64,000 bases of DNA from Filosporella fistucella (lineage: Eukaryota > Ascomycota > Leotiomycetes > Helotiales), in the NCBI GenBank assembly GCA_030077755.1, contig JAQJZZ010000021.1:1240001-1304000 (forward strand), in the 5' to 3' direction. Below, in pieces: positions 36,520 to 46,754 of the stretch. The notes beneath the pieces are model-generated. The model was not told where the DNA came from and ran no database searches. It saw only the letters and a program-made list of their open reading frames with translations. Each line of letters starts with the position of its first letter. Position 1 is the stretch's first letter. Both the position numbers and the translations under genes were made by a program.

Positions 36520-37408
36520 CAAGGCACGCCAATGGAGTTTAGACAGCCATTACTTATACTCGAGTAGCCTTCAAAAAACGTTTACTTGTTTGCGAAGCAC
36601 GGTTGGATTATGGTCTGGCAGAAAATAGTATTTTCTCAAAAGATGCCATAGATTGGTAACTATCGACCACGAAGTTCGGACGGAGTACTCTCTGAATGGG
36701 AAAGCCAAATTCTTGAGAATTGTCATGTAATGTGATTCACTTGCGGGGTTCCGTATAGCCAGCTGGGCAGGGATACATTCAAGTAAGGCAACCGGCCAAG
36801 ATGTGTTATCCCAAGGTAAATGGATTCACCTGATTGGGTGTATTGCACACCAAGACGCATACACATGCATGCGTGTCATGTCCACAGCCCCATAATACAG
36901 GCTATGGTGTTGTACTTCTGAATATGGACTAGCTCGTACTTCCCACGATGCCGGGTTCCGGAGTGGATCTGAGAATCATCAATGTTTCTCCAGAAGACCT
37001 GCTGCTGCGGCTCTCCAAATTCTCGCCTCTGTTCTGATTGACTCAAATTCGACTTGGCAAATGGTATAAATATCGATCTCCCCATAAGAGTACAAACCGC
37101 CAAGCCTTGAATCTTGCCGCATTGCCCTGACCTGAACCGGGTGCGGCTTCTGATTCGCCTTTTACGTCATCGGCAGGACCCTGGAGACAAGGCTGTCTTC
37201 CTTGGCGGATATTGCTCATCGAATATACTTGGAGCCTTGGACCGGTCAAAATCATTTTTATCACACAACATATCCAGACCTAATCTTTCACATCGAATCA
37301 ATAATACCTGCCCCTCTCCTAGTAAGTTCTATGGTTCACATCGGCATCGTCATTCTTGGCTGTGGGAAACGCTCCCGTATCACGAAGCGCCGGCATTCAC
37401 AAAGTCGA
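36520..37408. other. Intergenic or unrecognised 5' part of next gene
   Basis: About 890 bp. Short frames occur on both strands between 36880 and 37330. None has clear coding character, although the next gene's frame stays open upstream to 37202. Confidence 0.4.
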
Positions 37409-38157
37409 ATGATTCAGGTCGCGTTGAAACGGGCCATGTTCCCCGCGCGTCTACGTGCCTGTAGAAACCTTTCATATATTTCCACACAAAAGCGTACTGT
37501 AGATCTTGAATACCAAGCGGAATCATTACGGACTATCAAGAGCAAAATGTTCAACACCCTCCAACAAGCGCTGACATCTAGACCAGTCCTCTATCACCGC
37601 TCCGAAGACCTAATCATACCGCCTTCAAACTACCGGAACCATTTGAAACGAGCAATTAGCTATCACCCAGAGAAGCCAGTCATGAATGCAAACGTTCAAC
37701 AACGTATATCCAACGACGGGAGCAGGCCTGGTACGGCAAGGAAAGACACTGGATTTCCAGAGCCTTTGAGCGAAGGTCTGTCTGAGCAGCCCAATAGAGC
37801 AGGCAGAACTGACCTCAGGTAGAACGAAATACTACACTCGCTCATCCTGATGCCGACACTTCTCCCAATGCAACAATAGAAGCACCTGATGTTGACCTGA
37901 CAAGAACACACTCGCGTTCTTTCCTGAAAAGACACCATTCAAGTCACAATTCCCACAGCTTTTTCAGCAGACATGAAAGCCCGGAAAAAACCGGACTCTA
38001 TGACAATATAGAGTATGCAGATGGAACCAGTAACGAGAAAAAACTTGAGAAGACCTCAGGAAACGTATCACCGAAGGACTCGGTGGATACTATGGATGGA
38101 GTAATGGAGAGTGGGGACAAGAAGAGAGGGCTTTTCAGGAGGATCGGACTGGCATAA
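37409..38157 (+). CDS. Unrecognised two-exon protein
   Basis: No family recognised. Exon 1 is modelled as 37409-37775 and exon 2 as 37823-38157, the latter open without any early ATG. The junction (GAAG|GTCTGT ... CAGGTAG|AACG) keeps the frame and gives 233 residues from the ATG at 37409 or 187 from 37547. The first 30 residues from 37409 are Arg-rich and amphipathic (MIQVALKRAMFPARLRACRN), compatible with a mitochondrial presequence if that start is used. The C-terminal part is Ser/His/Asp-rich and ends KKRGLFRRIGLA. Exon 2 supports a real gene because its composition is coherent over 110 codons. Confidence 0.5.
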
Positions 38158-38288
38158 GTAACGAAATGTTGGGCAAATGGAGTTGGAGCATGACTTTTTC
38201 TAACATTCAATGAACAGGGAGCCAGACCCGAAGACTGGTACATGCCCATGAAGTAATACAATTGCATGGAATATCCCCATTTCAGAAT

Positions 38289-39091
38289 TTAACTACCTCT
38301 GTATGTTGTGAAACTGTATGGACCCAATAGCAGTGGGACATGGAAATGCTCGCCTTCTTTTACTAAAAAGGTCAACTCGACAACCTAGATACTGTTAGCC
38401 TTGCTAAGAGTCTATTGTTCAGCGCAACGTAAGAACGTTGCTGATGAAGAATGTTTAGCCTGGTCCAAATCTGGACAGGCCTGCTGTAGAATCAAGTCTT
38501 TTCTACTCGGTGTTTTGGGCAGGCTGTATTTCTTTCATATGATGCCAAGGAGTTTATAAGGTGAACTGACCGGGAAGAATGTGTTCGTTGTTCCGTAGTA
38601 ATCACCTGTATGGAAATGAAGTTTCCAAAGACTGGAGCCTATCGGACCTGTGGAAAGTCAGCACTAACCACAAAATTGGTCGACCCCATCTGGAAGTAGG
38701 CAGACGTAACACTCGACTGTGATTTGGAAGACTCACAGCTCAGACTTTCTTGCGACGCAGCATGTTGATTTATCATAAGCTTCATAGTCTCAAAGACACC
38801 TCGATTTGCAGTGACATAGGTACCCTCCTCTCCATTTGCACCTTGTCTGTTTTTCCAATTGGTTATCCGTCCGTCGCCATCGGTATGGCATTCAAAGACA
38901 ATATCTGGAATCGAGCAGCAGACAAGTTTGACATGAATATTTGCCGCAGGTCGACCGGTAGTAGTATCGAGGACATGACAGGTGATCGGATCTTTCGTCT
39001 GTGCAGACATTGTGCTTGGCTTTTGTGAGCTCTGTAGTTGGAGGGTGAAGGCTTGAAGGCGATCTTTGGCAGATGGAGCAGCAGACGGCAT
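38289..39091 (-). CDS. 5-hydroxyisourate hydrolase (transthyretin-like), peroxisomal
   Basis: Three exons, 39091-38737, 38647-38571 and 38384-38289, 175 residues. The second and third exons are short but complete the family exactly: HFHTGDYYG, then a C-terminal end PLLLGPYSFTTYRGS with the signature YRGS. The N-terminal motif ITCHVLDTTTGRPA is the family opening. Residues 11-19 (RLQAFTLQL) fit the PTS2 peroxisome signal R-L-x5-Q-L. The enzyme opens 5-hydroxyisourate to OHCU, the second step after urate oxidase in purine breakdown. An upstream open stretch (to about 39320) splices in frame but has no ATG, so the start at 39091 is preferred. Confidence 0.93.
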
Positions 39092-39662
39092 CAATTCCTG
39101 AAAGAGTCAGTCTGGTCTGCAACCTCGGAAATAAACACACCTTGCTCGTGTCTGACAGTAATGCAGTTTCCGTACCAAATTTGGGGCCTGGATGGTATTT
39201 GAGGAGCGATAATCTATGGGCGATATCGATGTCCCAATTCGCAACTCGGAGATCGCCGCCTTGTTCAGCCTTGTGGTGAGGCGGAGAGTCTTCGCCTGCA
39301 CCATGCAGACACTTATATTCCAATCTCGACGGACGAATTTTGTCAGGCTTGCTATTGGATTTTAACGAAATAAATAATGCTCATTTCACTAGAAATTAGC
39401 ATTTGCACTTCTCATACAACTTCTACTTGCAAATTGTGAAGTTGAAATTGAGTTTCCTATTTACCTTGCCAAGTTACTACTGTGGCGTATGACGCCTGGA
39501 ATTTGAGAGAAGGCGGAACATTCGAACCCCTCCACCACAACAAAACAAAGCCAGACTTCCAACTTCTTCCTCCTGCTTGTCCACCTTCACCACCAACTCT
39601 ACCTATACTCACCCCTCCCTGCCCACTTCTTTGCCTGCACTCGTGCGTAATCATTCGCAGCC
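39092..39662. promoter_or_regulatory. Divergent promoter, hydroxyisourate hydrolase / GET3
   Basis: About 570 bp between divergent starts. The 100 bp before the GET3 ATG are CT- and CACC-rich, as expected of a leader. No specific sites assigned. Confidence 0.5.
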
Positions 39663-40731
39663 ATGTCTACGGCAATCATCAATACAGACGACGACCAACT
39701 CGAGCCTACTCTTCAATCTATCCTCGACCAGAAGACACTTCGATGGATATTTGTTGGTGGGAAGGGAGGTGTGGGAAAGACCACAACATCTTGCTCCCTC
39801 GCAATCCAACTTGCTAGAGTCCGCCGCTCTGTTCTTTTGATCTCGACTGATCCCGCACATAATCTTTCAGATGCATTCTCGCAAAAATTTGGCAAGGAGG
39901 CACGATTGATTAATGGCTTCACTAATTTGAGCGCCATGGAAATCGATCCAAATGGCAGCATCCAAGAGCTCATGGGACAGGCAGAGGAAGGTGAAGGTCC
40001 TGCAGCTGGAATGGGGGGAATGATGCAAGATCTGGCGTTCGCAGTAAGTGTCACTCTGCAGTGCACAATCTGAAATGCTAACAATGTAGATTCCTGGTAT
40101 CGATGAAGCCATGTCGTTTGCAGAAGTTCTCAAACAAGTCAAGTCTCTGTCGTATGAAACCATCATTTTCGACACCGCCCCGACTGGACACACCCTCCGC
40201 TTCCTCCAATTTCCAACTGTTCTCGAAAAAGCTCTGGCCAAGATCTCACAGCTTTCCACACAATTTGGCCCAATGCTGAACGGCCTTCTAGGCGCAAATG
40301 GAGCCTTACCAAATGGTGCAAATCTCAGTGAGATGATGGAGAAGTTGGAAGGATTGCGGGAAACGATCAGTGAAGTCAACACCCAGTTCAAGGACGAGAA
40401 CCTGACAACGTTTGTTTGTGTCTGCATACCGGAATTCCTGTCGCTATACGAAACGGAACGAATGATCCAAGAGTTGGCAAGTTATGGCATTGATACACAT
40501 TGCATTGTCGTCAACCAGCTTCTGTTTCCCAAGGCTGGTAGTGAGTGTGAACAATGCAATGCAAGGAGAAAGATGCAAAAGAAGTACCTGGAACAAATCG
40601 AGGAGCTATACGATGAATTTAATGTGGTAAAGATGCCCCTTCTGGTCGAGGAGGTGAGAGGAAAGGAGAGGTTGGAGAAGTTCAGCGAGATGCTCATTCA
40701 TCCTTATGTCCCACCTGCTGGTGGCCTATAG
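39663..40731 (+). CDS. GET3: ATPase GET3, guided entry of tail-anchored proteins
   Basis: Two exons, 39663-40043 and 40090-40731, 340 residues. The deviant Walker A ([10 protein letters not shown]) is at residues 32-41, switch regions [10 protein letters not shown] and [11 protein letters not shown] follow, and the zinc-binding CxxC is at C280/C283 (ECEQC) that clamps the dimer. The hydrophobic-groove Met-rich segment ([10 protein letters not shown]) lies at the exon 1 end. GET3 carries tail-anchored proteins from ribosome-associated factors to the GET1/GET2 receptor at the ER. Confidence 0.97.
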
Positions 40732-41018
40732 ACTTGATCGCGTCGAAAGGATACCCAATCTTTGCAAGTCTTCTACAGTCCAAATTCAAACGTGATGCTT
40801 CTTGAACGGAAAGTTCCTGTGCGTGACATTTCCACAGTCTGGCTATAGTATGTTCATGGGTGATTTAAGTCAATTTACATGCACTGCAAAAATGACCACA
40901 GGATAATTTTATTTGCTACCAGCGAGTTGAGGGTATACATTTTTCATCCAAGTCGCAGAGTGACTCGCATCTGTTGAAGATCTCAAGTTATCTGGAATCA
41001 TGCCGCACTTTCCGTCCC

Positions 41019-42693
41019 TTATGCTTGTCCTGGCCAAACTTCATTTGCAATATCACGAACCAGTTGCAGTTTGTTCTTCATGTCGTCCCAACCAAGCAAG
41101 TTTCCTTCCTCGTGACTTGCAAAACCACACTGTGGACTGACTCCCATTCGCTCCAGGGCTTCTTCTCTGGTCTGTCCAACGCCCTTAGCAATAACATCTG
41201 CTGCGGCAAATATTCGCTCTTTCATCTTCTCCTTGTCTTCCAGCTCAGGGAATTTCGAAGTGATGACACCAAGAATGACATTCTTGTGAGCAGGGAGATG
41301 CAACAGTGGCTCAAATCCGCCTGCACGAGGAGTATCGTACTCAAGGTAATATGATCTTTTAGCCGGAATTAGTGACAGTACAACAGGAGCAGATCAGGTC
41401 ATTCCTCCATTGCTTGCTGCAGGAAGATCCGGCTGCAACGGGTGACACTCCAATGGCCCGCCGGGAGATTCTGCCATGGATGCTGGATAGCACTTTCGAA
41501 GTATGGCTAGGTATACTTATACCTATACTTCTCAGGCAGTAAAGCACAAATCATTGAGGCGGGAGCACACAAGTCGGACGTTCAACAAGTCTTTAGAAAG
41601 AAAGTTGAAGAGTAAACTCTTATGACCTCGCATCAAAACCCCACGCGTACTTCGATACAAGTAGAGATGGAAGGTGGCGGAGAGAAAGAACTTACGAAAC
41701 ATTCAAAGTCTGGAAGAGCTTGGTGGCGATACGGTCATATCCACCCTCGGAGAAATGACGGGATCCCATGAAATTTCCTGTCCGTGTTAGCTGGATCGGA
41801 AATGGGATAAATTCCAAGCACCTCTACAGATGTGAAGTCCGAAGTGCATCTTCTCCTTGTGGTTTTCGATGCTATCATTGTAACATTTGATGTAAGAATC
41901 CAAGGTCTGATCTGGAGTCTTTTCATTTGACTTGTCCTCCTCCCACCCCTTGAGCATCTTCTCCGAGCAAAAGTCTAAACGTCAGCGTAATCTTAATATC
42001 ACTGGAAAAGCTTACACGCGAAATTTGGATCATCGAATTGAACATTCCTAACTCCAGCGGCATACAGGATATCAAGCTCAGTTCGGACAGCTTGAGCAAT
42101 ATCCCAGAAATACTCGTCATCAGTTGGGTAGACATCCTTAGGATATGCCTGCCCATCTTTGTATCGCAGGTGGTACCATGGAGGGGCTATCATAGTGACC
42201 TTGATCTCTCCCCAACGTTCCTTTGGAACGAGTGTCTTGAGATACTCAAATTGATCGATCAGGGTGCTCTTCCCCTTATGCTTGATCTTTCCTGTACACA
42301 CACATGATTGCCCTGGTTTATGACCCTTCTCAATAAAGCCAGCAATGTCAGGAACATAGCTCCGGAAGAGGTCCATAGAAGGATTCCGGATCTCAGTCAT
42401 CCCTTCAAGCTCCTCGAAGAAGGTTCCCCAGAAGACAGCGCGACTGTATGGATCAGAGCGGCTCTAAATCAATGAAAAAATCGATCATACCGGTATTCGC
42501 CATCTGTGATAGCTCTGAAACCGCAGTCCAATTGTACCTTCACGACTTTGGTGATGGCTTCATTCTCGGCAGTGGTCAGATCATCGCGACTCAATTGATT
42601 GGCTTCGAACGCAGCCCGCTTTTGGAGGAAATCTTTGGGGCGAAGCAGTGAGCCAAGATGCTCAGCACGGAATGGGGGATTTCTATGAGACAT
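41019..42693 (-). CDS. Cobalamin-independent methionine synthase (MetE C-terminal)-like methyltransferase
   Basis: Five exons, 42693-42491, 42443-42016, 41974-41822, 41777-41696 and 41355-41019, 400 residues. It corresponds to the catalytic MetE C-terminal barrel alone rather than the 750-residue enzyme, like the stand-alone YxjG/MetE-like group. Visible: FRAEHLGSLLRP at the N-terminus, ITDGEYRR, VQFDDPNFA, the metal-ligand type HICRGN, and a later Cys in SPQCGFASHEEGN. Family role: methyl transfer to a thiol acceptor; the natural substrate of stand-alone forms is often unknown. Introns 1-3 are 41-47 bp, but intron 4 is about 340 bp. Confidence 0.85.
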
Positions 42694-42849
42694 TTTGAGG
42701 GTTGTAAATAAGAAGTTTCGCAAAGTGGGAGAATCAGATGAAGGTGTCAGTGCCCCGCAGCCCCGCTTAGTATAGAAAAGTAATGCCCCGCATTGTGGGA
42801 CCCCTGAATGCAATATAGAAACGGCAGAAGCAGAGTAGATTAGGATAAA

Positions 42850-43140
42850 TGTAACGGTTGCTCTACGGGCCGACGCTCGTAGGGTTCTGGGTAAGGGATA
42901 GTTATATTACAAAGGCGGTTCTAATTGTAATATGCTTTTATGGAATGTAAGGAAGAATTTTAATCTTTATAAAAGTATATTTAATAAAAAATTTACAGGT
43001 TTAATACATTATAACTTATTATATCTTAAATAAGATATATAAATTAAAAAGGATTTAAAAATTTAATATAATATATATTTTAAATAAAACAAATTAAAAA
43101 GAATATACAAAGTTAGAAATATTAATTATAATATGAAAAA
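42850..43140. repeat. AT-rich block beside a decayed gene
   Basis: From about 42900 the sequence becomes nearly pure A/T (TTTATAAA, TTAAAAAG repeats) for some 240 bp, unlike both flanks. The look is that of RIP-eroded repeat sequence. It sits directly upstream of the decayed dehydrogenase. Confidence 0.6.
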
Positions 43141-43182
43141 CAAAATCATTTTTTCAGCAACCCTAACCATATCATCATTACT

Positions 43183-44310
43183 CAAGCGTTCAATTCTTAT
43201 TACTGGGAATGTGACATACACGATAGAGTCTTATTGGAGTTGCCCAAAGCTAATCATCTCATTGCTGTAGCTGCTTGGCTGGTTCTGCCGATCATGCTCT
43301 CGCCTTTGAGCTTGCGAACTAAGGAATGAGGATCTTTACAACTGCTCGGCAAACCAAGTCGCTTCCCTAGCTAGAAGAAAAGGTATCGAGGTGCTTCCGC
43401 TGGACGTGACGAGTGCAGAGAGCATTGCTTCCCTGAAGGATGAGATCACGAAGCGAAAGGGAGACTAAACATACTCTTCAACAATGCTAGCGTGAGTATG
43501 CTATCCCCTCAACTCTGACTTCAGCTCTTGGCGTGTCTGATGAAATTGAAGTGCATAAAGTCCCAGCGATTGAAGCCGATCCTGCGAGCATTCGCAAAGT
43601 GTTCAGTGCGAACGTTTTTAGGGTATTCGACATGGTGTCGACTTTTTGTAACGACACGGACTCGGTACGCATATAACTTAGAATATAAAAACTATAGAGC
43701 TATATATAGGAGCCTGAAGGTATATATAGAGCCGGTGGCGTCTTAGATCTAAAACGTACCCCCTTATCACATGCACACGGCGCCTACCGTTACACTTTTG
43801 TCCGTCTTCTTCTAGCCTCTAATGTCGAATTCCCAAATCCCGCCTACCATAATCAATACATCTTCGGTCCTTGGTCGTCTGCCATATCCGTTTGCTACCG
43901 GCTATAATGGTTCCAAAGCTGCTATCGATTCCTAACCCGATACTCTCCGGATCAAGCTGGCTACTCTTGGGATTAAGTTTGTGACATTACTCATAGGTGA
44001 AGTCTCAACTGGCCTAGTGCTGCCCGATAACATCTCTTTTGGCAACGAAAGTCTACATATTAATGTTGAAGGCGGTGTTTAAGAGAGAAGTCGACACCAT
44101 GGGCAGAATAGTATAAAGCTAGAGGAATTTGCGCCTCAAGTTGTTAATAGCATCATGTCAAAGTCGGCAGTAGGCAAGGGTGAATTCCTGTGGAAGGGCA
44201 CAAATGCTTCATTAGTTTGATTTCTGAATGCTGTGGGATGGAGGAAGATATTTAATGGGACGGTGATTTCCGGGGTAGGGCTAGACAAGAAAGAGATCAA
44301 GAAAGCAATT
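43183..44310 (+). pseudogene. Decayed short-chain dehydrogenase/reductase
   Basis: No intact frame, but fragments in several frames on the plus strand line up in the order of a classical SDR of the 1-acyl-dihydroxyacetone-phosphate reductase type: RSILITG near 43187, then KGIEVLPLDVTSAESIASLK near 43390, NILFNNAS near 43480, DMVSTF near 43640, IINTSSVLGRLPYPFATGYN (reaching the catalytic Tyr...Lys) near 43850, GEVSTG near 44003 and GKGEFLWKGTNAS near 44177. About 130-150 bp near 43655-43800 interrupt it and look unrelated. Frameshifts, stops and the insert leave no doubt it is dead. It resembles old gene decay more than heavy RIP, since GC content remains moderate. Confidence 0.75.
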
Positions 44311-44965
44311 TTCGATAAGGGTCAGCATAGCTCAAAGCGAGATTGAAACTTTTGTCCGGCTAAAAAGCGTTTATAATATTGTGTTAATAAAGTATAATTT
44401 ATATATAGTGTGCTCTTGCTCTATTCAATGATACCCACAACATGGTTTTATAGGAGGAAGGTAGCCGCGTTAACGCAAGCTGGCAGCAACTCCTCTAGGG
44501 TTTCCTGCCTCAACCCAATCTCCATTGGACCACCCAGATCACAGCCACAATAAAACAACCATACCGCATCCACGATTTTGTGAATCCGGGAGAGCATCAA
44601 CTTTGCACTGCAGTGTAGCTCAAAGAATTGATAACAAGTTCGAAGTCAAGAAGAACAGTTTCAGTTGGCGGGATTGTGTGCAGTAAACAGTATTCGATTA
44701 ATTGATCAAGGTTATGGCTGTTGGTGCTTTATATAAACCATCTGAATGATAGGCAGCTATAGACTGAAAGCAAACTAAACAAGTTTAATTGAAATAAGTT
44801 ATAATGTATTATTATCTGGTCCGTTTACATTTTGTATTTGTATAATATGATTTGAAATGACATGCAAACTACAAACTAGCAACGATTGGCAGCATTGACT
44901 AATAAAGTAACACTCCAATTTTCACCTACCCTGTGAACTTCACTATCATATCGGATTACTCCGCT
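44311..44965. other. Intergenic
   Basis: About 650 bp, AT-rich in the middle (44340-44420 and 44780-44880). No gene supported. Confidence 0.5.
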
Positions 44966-46074
44966 TTAAGGACCAAAAATAGCCAACAGGTCTTGCTTCC
45001 TAAAGAAATCCTCCACGGTACCAAGTGATGGCGGTGACTTTAACTGTATCTAGGTATCAGTATACACTCGATGCATTATCAACCCAGGTCAACTTACATC
45101 TCTAGGGTGAATGACATCAGCGTCATCCCAGGACTCATACCCAAACTCATTAAAGGCCGCAAAGTTGTCCTCAAGTTCCCCCTTCAGCTCATCCGGCAAA
45201 GGCACAGGGAATTCACCCTTTGGCAAAGTCATAGCCTCCGCCTTCAAGCCAGTGGCCCGTGTGAATGCCGACGCGAGCTCTTGCACAGTCAGGTATTCTC
45301 TGTAGGCAATGATGTTCTTTCCGGCCGGCTCATTGACGACGAGTTCCTTGACAATGGCACCGGTATCCTCATCGGCCGCGATGAACGGGATCTTTACGTT
45401 ATGCTCCACATTCCAAAGGAATTGGACTGTTCCTTCCGCGTTCTAGATCTGTTAGCAAAGGTTCATCTTAAGATTTAACGAGCGTGCTTGCTTACCATGA
45501 CTGGTTTCATGATGGGGTTACCAACGTAGTTGCCCAAGAACATGCCTGGTTGAAAGATACTCGTCTTCTTCCACAGGTCCGGGTACTTCTCCCTGCCATA
45601 ATCGGCTGCCATTGCCTTGGAGTCGAAGTGGTAAACACGAGTATATTTTCCTTTTGACCACTTCGTCACGTTTGTGAGCGAAGAGAGAATGAAGCGCTCT
45701 AGCGTAGGCACTTTTGCAACTGCGTCGATGACAGCTTTCAGCTGCTGGGTTTCGTGCTCTCCTGCCCATGCATTCAATGACTGTCCGGGCTTGGCCTTGT
45801 CTGCGTTGGCAGGGTTGCCATAGATGCCCCAGAAGTCGCTGACAGCAAAAATGGCACTGGCGCCCTCGAAAGCGGCTGAGAACGTTTCAGGCTTATCGAG
45901 ATCAGCTTGGCCGACCTGAGCTCCGCGCGCTGCTAGTACCTGAGCCTTCGTGCTTAAGGTATTACGAGACACGGCGCGAACTTGCCAGCTGGCGTCCTTA
46001 AGAAAGGCGTCGGCGACAGAGCCACCCTGATTACCAGTGGCTCCGAGGATAACAATGAGTGATGGGGAAGACAT
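44966..46074 (-). CDS. NmrA-like family NAD(P)-binding protein
   Basis: Three exons, 46074-45496, 45442-45098 and 45043-44966, 333 residues. A Rossmann nucleotide-binding loop (VILGATGNQGGSV) starts at about residue 7, followed by GASAIFAVSDFWG, FILSSLTNVTKWSKG and FDSKAMAADYGRE, the atypical-SDR NmrA/HSCARG layout without the classical YxxxK pair. The last exon (25 residues) completes the C-terminus. NmrA-like proteins sense NAD(P) redox state or act as oxidoreductases; no partner is obvious nearby. Confidence 0.88.
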
Positions 46075-46754
46075 TGTGATAAGGGAATTGGTCAAGCAAA
46101 TGTAATGGTAACTAGTAGAAGTAATGTGAATTGAATTTGACGGTGCTTCTGGACTTCCTTTTATCTATTTTCCTTCGGCATCCACTTTGAGCGAAGGAAG
46201 CCCTGACGGAAGAATCAAACACAATTCACGTCATCGTGGACTGCTCTCCACTACGACACCACCATCAACTCCTGTTGTGAGTGATGCAAAGGGTCTTTAC
46301 AAAGTAAATCTTCAGTCCGGACACTTCGGTTGTATAGGGCTGTGGTGGCCATCGGCGATTAGCAAGCCGGGAAAGCTACGGACAGGCAGGTCGGGGATAA
46401 AATGAAACCAAGACATTTAATCACCGCGCCAAATAGAGTTTAAAGTTTAAAACAAGCTGCTGCTTTGAAATCTCGACTTATCAAAATTACTCTTTCGAGC
46501 CTAGCAGCTATTCAGGGTGCTCCCATGACTCAAATGAGCTTACAATCTAGTTGTGGACTGCTCAGAGGGGACTCATCTGCATCTCGTCCGCATGGGAAAA
46601 CGTCCAGCTAATGAGAGGCGGTCCGAAACATCTTTTGCTTGCTGAAACGAGTGGTAGCAAGTGGAGTTTATTCTGCCCTTGTATACGGTATTGATTGATT
46701 GAAATTAGGCCGTGTTTATTAAATGAATCTACATGATCTAAAATATTTACGCGC
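46075..46754. other. Intergenic
   Basis: About 680 bp between the NmrA-like promoter and the 3' end of the CorA-like gene. Nothing supported. Confidence 0.5.

Noticed and set aside
39092..39323. N-terminal extension of the hydroxyisourate hydrolase
   Set aside because: It splices in frame but has no ATG, and would move the PTS2 signal inward.
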